A stretch of 64,000 nucleotides of DNA from Nocardioides sp. (GTDB lineage: Bacteria > Actinomycetota > Actinomycetes > Propionibacteriales > Nocardioidaceae): positions 1 through 64,000 of the forward strand of contig NZ_JASBRN010000082.1 in NCBI RefSeq assembly GCF_030149505.1. Reading direction: 5' to 3'. The translations under genes were made by a program, and so were the position numbers. The notes under the pieces are model-generated. The model worked only from the letters and a program-made list of their open reading frames with translations, had not been told where the DNA came from and searched no databases. Every line of letters begins with the position of its first letter. Positions within the stretch are counted from its first letter, which is position 1. Below, piece after piece: positions 58,105-64,000 of this stretch.

Positions 58105-58887
58105 TCAGGCGCGGTCCTCGGGCTGCTCCGCCTTCTCCGGGGAGGCCTCGAGGATCGGGCCGCTGTCGGCAGCCTCGATCGCCTCGGGAGCCGAGGCGCC
58201 CTTCATCCGGGCCAGCTCGGCCTCGACGTCGGACTGGCTGCTCATCGCCGCGAGCTCGCGGGCGATGTCGTCGCCGGCGTTGAGCGAGGAGGCGTCGTCG
58301 AGCGCGCCGGAGGCGATGAGCTCGTCGATGGCACCCGCACGCGCCTGCATCTGGGCGGTCTTGTCCTCGGCGCGGGCGATCGCGGCGCCCACGTCGCCGA
58401 ACTCGTCGCCGATGCCGGAGACGGCCTCGTTGATCCGGGTCTGCGCCTCGGCGGCGGTGTAGGTCGCCTTGATCGTCTCCTTGCGCGTGCGGAAGCTCTC
58501 GACCTTGGCCTGGAGCTTCTGCTGCGCCAGCACGAGCTTCTCCTCCTCGCCCTGCAGCTGCGAGAGCTGCACCTGGAGGTCGGAGATCTGGCCGGTGAGG
58601 GCCGACTTGCGGGTCAGCGCCTCGCGGGCGAGGTCCTCGCGGCCCATGTCGATTGCCTTCTGGGCCTGGTCGGTCAGCTTGGCCGCCTGCTGCTCGAGCT
58701 GGTTGATCTGCAGCTCCACGCGCTTGCGGCTGGTCGCCACGTCCGCCACGCCGCGGCGGACCTTGGTGAGCAGCTCCAGCTGGCGCTGGTAGCTGTAGTC
58801 CAGGGTCTCGCGGGGGTCCTCGGCACGGTCCAGCGCCTTGCTGGCCTTCGACTTGAAGATCAGGGTGAAGCGCTTCCAGAGACTCAT
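58105..58887 (-). CDS. pspA: phage-shock protein PspA/Vipp1-like
   Basis: This 260-residue ESCRT-III-like protein is almost wholly coiled coil: MSLWKRFTLIFKSKASKALDRAEDPRETLDYSYQRQLELLTKVRRGVADVATSRKRVELQINQLEQQAAKLTDQAQKAIDMGRED, typical of PspA. It polymerises on damaged membranes. The C-terminal ~50 residues are acidic. ATG 58885-58887. It leads the envelope-stress set with htpX and pspAB. Confidence 0.93.
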   Translation of the reverse strand: MSLWKRFTLIFKSKASKALDRAEDPRETLDYSYQRQLELLTKVRRGVADVATSRKRVELQINQLEQQAAKLTDQAQKAIDMGREDLAREALTRKSALTGQISDLQVQLSQLQGEEEKLVLAQQKLQAKVESFRTRKETIKATYTAAEAQTRINEAVSGIGDEFGDVGAAIARAEDKTAQMQARAGAIDELIASGALDDASSLNAGDDIARELAAMSSQSDVEAELARMKGASAPEAIEAADSGPILEASPEKAEQPEDRA

Positions 58888-59042
58888 GGTGGTGGGGATC
58901 CCTCTCGCACGGTGGCAGGTCGGTACGCGCTCACCCTACGGCGCAGGGGCAACGCATGGGCAGGGGTCCCGGCACCCCCGGTACCCTGACCCCGTCCGCC
59001 GGCGTCGCGCCGACGCCCCGCCCCCTCGCGAGAAGGCCCACG

Positions 59043-59672
59043 TTGTTCCGTCGCAGCAAGTCCGACCAGGCCACCGACCCCGCCGGCACCCTCACCACCG
59101 GCGCCGACGCCGGGGGGACGTCCACGACGGCGGCGCCGGGCAAGAAGGGCCGGCCGACGCCGACCCGCAAGGAGGCCGAGGCCGCCGCTCGGGCGCGCGC
59201 CAAGGTCCCGCGGACCCGCAAGGAGCAGGCGGCTGCCGCTCGCGCGGCCCGGGCCGACAACTCCGCCCGCGTGCGCGCGGGCATGAAGTCCGGCGACGAG
59301 CGCTTCCTGCTGCCCCGCGACAAGGGCCCGGTCCGCCGGTTCGTGCGCGACTTCGTGGACTCGCGCTTCTCCTTCATCGACGTGATCATCCCGGTGCTGC
59401 TGGTCACGATGGTCCTGAGCTACTCCGGCAACCCGACGCTGGCCGGCATCGGCAGCACCGTGCTCCTGCTCACCGTGCTGCTGGTGGTCATCGACATGGT
59501 CCAGCTGCGGTTCCGCGTGCGCCGCGAGCTCGGCCGCCGGTTCCCCGACGACAGCACCGCGACCAAGGGCACCACCTGGTACGCCATCAGCCGGGCCATG
59601 CAGATGAAGTTCATGCGGATGCCCAAGGCCCAGGTCAAGATCGGCCAGAAGCTCCCCGAGCACTACCGGTGA
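59043..59672 (+). CDS. DUF3043 membrane protein
   Basis: This 209-residue protein has a basic N-terminal half (FRRSKSD ... GKKGRPTPTRKEAEAAARARAKVPRTRKEQAAAARAARADNSARVRAGM) and the conserved DERFLLPRDKGPVRRFVRDFVDSRFSFIDVIIPVLLV, two membrane helices and the tail KAQVKIGQKLPEHYR. TTG 59043 gives the usual MFRR start with AGAAGG upstream. The stop overlaps the acetyltransferase start (GTGA). Function is unknown; the family is confined to actinobacteria. Confidence 0.85.
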   Translation: MFRRSKSDQATDPAGTLTTGADAGGTSTTAAPGKKGRPTPTRKEAEAAARARAKVPRTRKEQAAAARAARADNSARVRAGMKSGDERFLLPRDKGPVRRFVRDFVDSRFSFIDVIIPVLLVTMVLSYSGNPTLAGIGSTVLLLTVLLVVIDMVQLRFRVRRELGRRFPDDSTATKGTTWYAISRAMQMKFMRMPKAQVKIGQKLPEHYR

Positions 59673-60250
59673 GCGGCGACCACACGTCCTCGCAGGGACG
59701 CCGCCCCTCCGCCGACGTCTCGGTCCGCGTCGCCTGGGCTGAGGACGCCCCCGCCATCGCCTCCCTGCAGCTGCGCGCCTGGCCGGAGATGTACGCCGGC
59801 CTGGTGCCTGCCGAGGCCTTCCCCAGCGGCCCGGACGCGGTCGAGGCCGCGACCGCGGCGTGGCGCGACTCGCTGGCCCGACCGCGCGACGCCCGGAGCC
59901 GGGCCCTGGTCGCGCTCGAGCGCAACCGGGTGGTCGGCTTCGCCCTCACCGGCCCCAGCACCGACCCCGACCGCGACCCCGTCGCCGACGGCGAGCTCTC
60001 CGAGCTGGTGCTGGACCCCGCCGAGCGACGCCTGGGCCACGGCAGCCGGCTGCTCCAGGCGGCGGCCGACACGCTGCGCGCGGACCGGTTCCAGCGCGCC
60101 GTCACCTGGGTGGTGGCCTCCGACGACGCCCTGCGGGGCTTCCTGGACGGGGCCGGGTGGGCGCCCGACGGAGCGCACCGCGAGCTGGACCTGGACGGCA
60201 CCGGGGCGGTGCGCGTCAAGCAGGTGCGGCTGCACACCGACCTCGGCTGA
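59669..60250 (+). CDS. GNAT-family N-acetyltransferase
   Basis: This 193-residue single GNAT domain has VSVRVAWAEDAPAIASLQLRAWPEMY, VALERNRVVGFAL, LSELVLDPAERRLGHGSRLLQAAADTL (acetyl-CoA binding) and AVTWVVASDDALRGFLDGAGWAPDG. It resembles ribosomal-protein or small-molecule acetyltransferases. GTG start overlaps the DUF3043 stop. Substrate unknown. Confidence 0.82.
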   Translation: MSGDHTSSQGRRPSADVSVRVAWAEDAPAIASLQLRAWPEMYAGLVPAEAFPSGPDAVEAATAAWRDSLARPRDARSRALVALERNRVVGFALTGPSTDPDRDPVADGELSELVLDPAERRLGHGSRLLQAAADTLRADRFQRAVTWVVASDDALRGFLDGAGWAPDGAHRELDLDGTGAVRVKQVRLHTDLG

Positions 60251-60332
60251 GCACCGCGTCGACCGAGCACCTCTCTTTACCTTCACCCTCCTGGGCGGTG
60301 TGCGACCCGACCGGCCGGGGCACGAACCAGCC

Positions 60333-60449
60333 ATGCTCGGTCCGCTCCCCCGTCTGCACCGCCTGGTCGTCACCTGGCTCCTCACCTCGATCACGGGGCT
60401 CTTCCTGCTCCTCGTCCTCGTCGGCCCGTCGGGCACCCTCGGCGGCTGA
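60333..60449 (+). CDS. possible 38-residue single-pass membrane protein
   Basis: ATG 60333 to TGA 60447-60449 encodes 38 residues with one membrane helix (LLTSITGLFLLLVLVG) after a short basic head. No recognised family and no strong ribosome site; a terminator hairpin follows 10 bases later at 60459-60480, which supports a real transcription unit. Intergenic translation in phase is also possible by chance. Given as tentative. Confidence 0.4.
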   Translation: MLGPLPRLHRLVVTWLLTSITGLFLLLVLVGPSGTLGG

Positions 60450-60458
60450 GCACCGGCG

Positions 60459-60480
60459 GGCCCCCGGCAGCCCGGGGGCC
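60459..60480 (+). terminator. hairpin after the small ORF
   Basis: The arms GGCCCCCGG (60459-60467) and CCGGGGGCC (60472-60480) with a 4-base loop lie before azlC. It terminates the acetyltransferase/small-ORF transcript. Confidence 0.65.
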
Positions 60481-60500
60481 GCTGGAAGGCGGACGTCACC

Positions 60501-60506
60501 TAGCCT
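60501..60506 (+). promoter_or_regulatory. -10 element TAGCCT, leaderless start of azlC
   Basis: TAGCCT ends 7 bases before the GTG at 60514 of azlC. Confidence 0.45.
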
Positions 60507-60513
60507 GGCGCGC

Positions 60514-61218
60514 GTGAGCGAGCCGGCCCTCTCCCCGGACGAGAGGGGACCGATCGTCCGCGACAGCCTCGGCGTCGGGATCGCCACCGGGCTCTACGGC
60601 ACCTCCTTCGGCGCCGTGTCCGTCGCCTCCGGCCTCGACGTGGCCCAGACCTGCGCCCTGTCCCTGCTGGTGTTCACGGGGGCCTCGCAGTTCGCGCTGG
60701 TCGGGGTGCTGGGCGCCGGGGGCTCCGCGGTCTCGGCCGTCCTCACTGCGGCCCTCCTCGGCACCCGCAACACGCTCTACGGCTTGCGGCTGGCACCCCT
60801 GCTCGCCTGGCGAGGAGCACGACGCCTGGGCGCGGCCCACCTGGTGATCGACGAGTCCACGGCCATGGCGGTGACCCGCGGCAGCACCGCCGCGGCCCGC
60901 ACGGGCTTCACCTGGACCGGGGTGAGCGTCTTCGTCCTCTGGAACCTCTTCACCCTCCTCGGCGCGATCGGCGGCACGGTGCTCGGCGACCCGCGCACCT
61001 ACGGCCTCGACGCGGCCGTCGGCGCCGCCTTCCTCGCCCTGCTCTGGCCGCGCCTGCGTGAGCCGGGGGGCCTGGCGCTCGCCCTCGCCGCTGCCGCGGT
61101 GGCGCTGCTGGTCGTGCCGCTCGCGCCTGCCGGCGTACCCGTGCTGGCCGCGGGCGGGACGGCGCTGCTCGTGGGGCTGCTGGCCCGCGACCGGTCGCGG
61201 CCCGGAGGGACGGCATGA
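60514..61218 (+). CDS. azlC: branched-chain amino-acid exporter subunit AzlC
   Basis: This 234-residue AzlC protein has about six helices with the family segments GVGIATGLYGTSFGAVSVASGLDVAQTCALSLLVFTGASQFALVGVL, ALLGTRNTLYGLRLAPLLAW and DESTAMAVTR. With AzlD it exports branched-chain amino acids (BrnFE-type). The start overlaps nothing upstream; the stop overlaps azlD by 4 bases. Confidence 0.9.
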   Translation: MSEPALSPDERGPIVRDSLGVGIATGLYGTSFGAVSVASGLDVAQTCALSLLVFTGASQFALVGVLGAGGSAVSAVLTAALLGTRNTLYGLRLAPLLAWRGARRLGAAHLVIDESTAMAVTRGSTAAARTGFTWTGVSVFVLWNLFTLLGAIGGTVLGDPRTYGLDAAVGAAFLALLWPRLREPGGLALALAAAAVALLVVPLAPAGVPVLAAGGTALLVGLLARDRSRPGGTA

Positions 61219-61514
61219 GCACGTGGTGGGCGGTGCTCGCGGCGGGTCTGGCCTGCTACGCGCTCAAGCTCGCCGGTCTCTCGGTCCCGCACCGGGTGCT
61301 GGAGCGGCCGGCGGTCCGGGCGGTCGCCGACCGGCTGCCGGTGGCGCTGCTCGCCGGGCTCGTGGCGGTCCAGGTGCTCGGGAACGACCAGGACCTGGTC
61401 CTCGACGCCCGCGCCGCGGGTCTCGGGGCCGCGGTCGTCCTGCTCCTGCTGCGCGCGCCGTTCCTCGTGGTCGTCGTCGGAGCGGCGCTCACCGCAGCGC
61501 TCCTCCGGCTCTGA
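61215..61514 (+). CDS. azlD: branched-chain amino-acid exporter subunit AzlD
   Basis: This 99-residue partner has three to four helices (WWAVLAAGLACYALKLAGLSVP, VADRLPVALLAGLVAVQVLG, GLGAAVVLLLLRAPFLVVVVGAALTAALL). ATG 61215 overlaps azlC (ATGA). A terminator follows. Confidence 0.9.
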   Translation: MSTWWAVLAAGLACYALKLAGLSVPHRVLERPAVRAVADRLPVALLAGLVAVQVLGNDQDLVLDARAAGLGAAVVLLLLRAPFLVVVVGAALTAALLRL

Positions 61515-61540
61515 CGCGGCTCCGATCGAACCGACCCGGT

Positions 61541-61568
61541 GGCCCCGCCCCGGGTCAGGGGCGGGGCC
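61541..61568 (+). terminator. terminator after azlCD
   Basis: The arms GGCCCCGCCCC (61541-61551) and GGGGCGGGGCC (61558-61568) with a 6-base loop lie 27 bases after the azlD stop. Confidence 0.75.
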
Positions 61569-61813
61569 GCGGGCGTCCGCGTTCCCTCCCCCACGGAGGA
61601 CCACCGACGCCCGGAGGGGTCCGTGCCGTTCCGTCCGGCACGGGCGCGGGCCGCGGTGCGGCCCGGTCACGCGCCCAGCGTGACGCGTGCTCGGGACCAG
61701 GGGAACCACCGGGGTGCTGCAGGTTCCTGCACTGCGAAAAGGTGCAAGCCCGAGCCGGCGCACGCGCCCGGGAGGGCGCGCGGGTGCGGGACCCTGCGCC
61801 GGACGGAGGGGCC

Positions 61814-63232
<1,419 letters not shown>

Positions 63233-63236
<4 letters not shown>

Positions 63237-63275
63237 GCCATGACCTTCAGGTAGGTCTACATTAGGCCAGGACCT
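63233..63275 (+). promoter_or_regulatory. direct repeat around the -10 of the SatD-like gene
   Basis: TTAGGCCATGACCT (63233-63246) and TTAGGCCAGGACCT (63262-63275) differ at one base and are 29 bases apart. They flank TACATT (63258-63263), a good -10. The left copy overlaps the methyltransferase stop. The arrangement suggests an operator, most simply for autoregulation. Confidence 0.5.
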
Positions 63276-63289
63276 GGAGGAGGTGCGTG

Positions 63290-63952
63290 ATGGCGGTGCC
63301 CTCACTGGTCGGCCTCGTGCTCACCGTGGACCAGCGCGGCAGCCGGCGCGCCCCCGACCGGGTGGGCGAGCTGCTGGCCGCCCTCGCCGACGCGCCCACG
63401 CGCCTGGCCTTCCAGCGCACCGCGGGCGACGAGGTGCAGGCCCTGGTCACCGAGGCCGGGCACCTGCCCGCCCTGGTCGAGCGGGTGCTGCGCAGCGGCG
63501 ACTGGCGGCTGGGCCTGGGCCTCGGCGCGGTCCAGGCGCCGCTCCCGGCGGACGTGCGGGAGGCGCGCGGTCCCGCGTTCGTCCGAGCCCGCGCGGGCGT
63601 CGAGGCGGCCCGCACCTCGCCCGCCGGGCTGCGGGTGCACGCGCCGGAGCAGGCCGAGACGCCGGCCAGGGCCCTGGAGAGCGCGCTGTGGCTGTGGGCC
63701 TCGCTGCTGGAGCGCCGGACCCGGCGCGGGTGGGAGGTCGTGGACCTCGTCGACTCCGGAGCGACCTACGACCAGGCCGCGCACCAGCTGGGCATCTCCC
63801 CCAGCGCGGTGAGCCAACGCGCCGCAGCCGCCGGCCTCGCCGAGGGCAGGCGTGCCCGCGAGCTGGTCGCCCACCTCGCCGCCCTGGCGCTGGAGGCCGC
63901 CCGGTCCGAGGCAGACGCCGAGGTCGACGCCGGGGGCGAGGAGCAGCAGTGA
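63290..63952 (+). CDS. SatD-like protein with C-terminal helix-turn-helix
   Basis: This 220-residue protein begins LVGLVLTVDQRGSRRAPDRVGELLAALADAPTRLAFQRTAGDEVQALV like SatD-family proteins, in which a MarR/SatD-type helix-turn-helix lies near the C-terminus; here VVDLVDSGATYDQAAHQLGISPSAVSQRAAAAG fits. GGAGGAGG (63276-63283) is 6 bases before ATG 63290, so it is preferred to GTG 63287. A direct repeat covers its promoter. The stop overlaps the next gene by 4 bases. Confidence 0.65.
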   Translation: MAVPSLVGLVLTVDQRGSRRAPDRVGELLAALADAPTRLAFQRTAGDEVQALVTEAGHLPALVERVLRSGDWRLGLGLGAVQAPLPADVREARGPAFVRARAGVEAARTSPAGLRVHAPEQAETPARALESALWLWASLLERRTRRGWEVVDLVDSGATYDQAAHQLGISPSAVSQRAAAAGLAEGRRARELVAHLAALALEAARSEADAEVDAGGEEQQ

Positions 63953-64000
63953 CGTGGGACGTCGACCCCGCGGGAGCCATGCTGCTGGTGCTCCTGGGTG
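63949..64000 (+). CDS. start of a membrane protein gene, cut by the window edge
   Basis: GTG 63949 overlaps the SatD-like stop (GTGA) and reads VTWDVDPAGAMLLVLLG to the edge, where a hydrophobic helix begins. The gene is coupled to the SatD-like gene. Nothing more can be said. Confidence 0.5.
   Translation, partial: MTWDVDPAGAMLLVLLG

Overview
The window is a 64 kb chromosomal segment of a high-GC actinobacterium. The signs are about 70% G+C, many GTG starts, frequent 4-base stop/start overlaps, an actinobacterial bc1-aa3 respiratory supercomplex (diheme qcrC, qcrA, qcrB, ctaC-F), the PspA/HtpX/PspAB set and a mycobacterial-type adenosine kinase. Gene content and dispersed intergenic repeats suggest a Nocardioides-like member of the Propionibacteriales; this is inference, since no rRNA gene is present. 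No tRNA, rRNA, CRISPR, insertion sequence or prophage was found.

Much of the gene order recalls the M. tuberculosis Rv2182c-Rv2205c block from memory: acyltransferase, ArsA-like ATPase, SRPBCC protein, fadD15, NlpC/P60 hydrolase, exonuclease/GIY-YIG protein, trpD, ctaE-qcrCAB, ctaF/ctaC, adenosine kinase, HesB-type protein and glycerate kinase. Lineage-specific material is inserted between these genes.

Layout: (1) 1-427, end of a DUF222/HNH protein. (2) 551-4587, a minus-strand operon of acyltransferase, MacS-like kinase, flavin reductase, MacR-like regulator and a coiled-coil protein, every junction a 4-base overlap. (3) 4680-5935, a carboxylesterase and a small membrane protein. (4) 6043-10201, SRPBCC, ArsA-type ATPase, DUF5304-like protein and two ROK glucokinases; divergent from these is fadD15. 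(5) 12365-21276, a Flp/Tad pilus locus (cpaB, cpaE, cpaF, VWA-TadB fusion, tadC, a two-component pair, then the pilin). (6) 21361-25244, an envelope cluster of two membrane metalloproteases, an NlpC/P60 hydrolase and a small CxxC protein. (7) 25387-31654, two membrane proteins, an NYN nuclease, an exonuclease/GIY-YIG protein and an Lrp-type sensor domain. (8) 31672-43296, trpD, an atypical receiver, ctaG, ctaE-qcrCAB, an L,D-transpeptidase and ctaC-ctaD-ctaF. (9) 43406-48785, a cysteine-desulfurase-like gene with tusA, adoK, a small gene, the HesB/ErpA gene, glycerate kinase and an acetyltransferase. (10) 48786-53852, a lower-GC Cys-rich repeat surface protein divergent from a VWA membrane protein. 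(11) 53926-63952, nadA, a GAF histidine kinase, pspAB, htpX, pspA, a DUF3043 protein, acetyltransferase, azlCD, dapB, a methyltransferase and a SatD-like regulator; the window ends a few codons into the next gene.

The points most worth a second look are a cysteine-desulfurase-like protein with no lysine at all coupled to tusA, a 60-base repeat present only at three convergent gene junctions, a Flp pilus operon carrying its own two-component system with a dyad upstream of the pilin, a flavin reductase gene locked between kinase and regulator, and a paired-cysteine repeat protein in a compositionally distinct patch.
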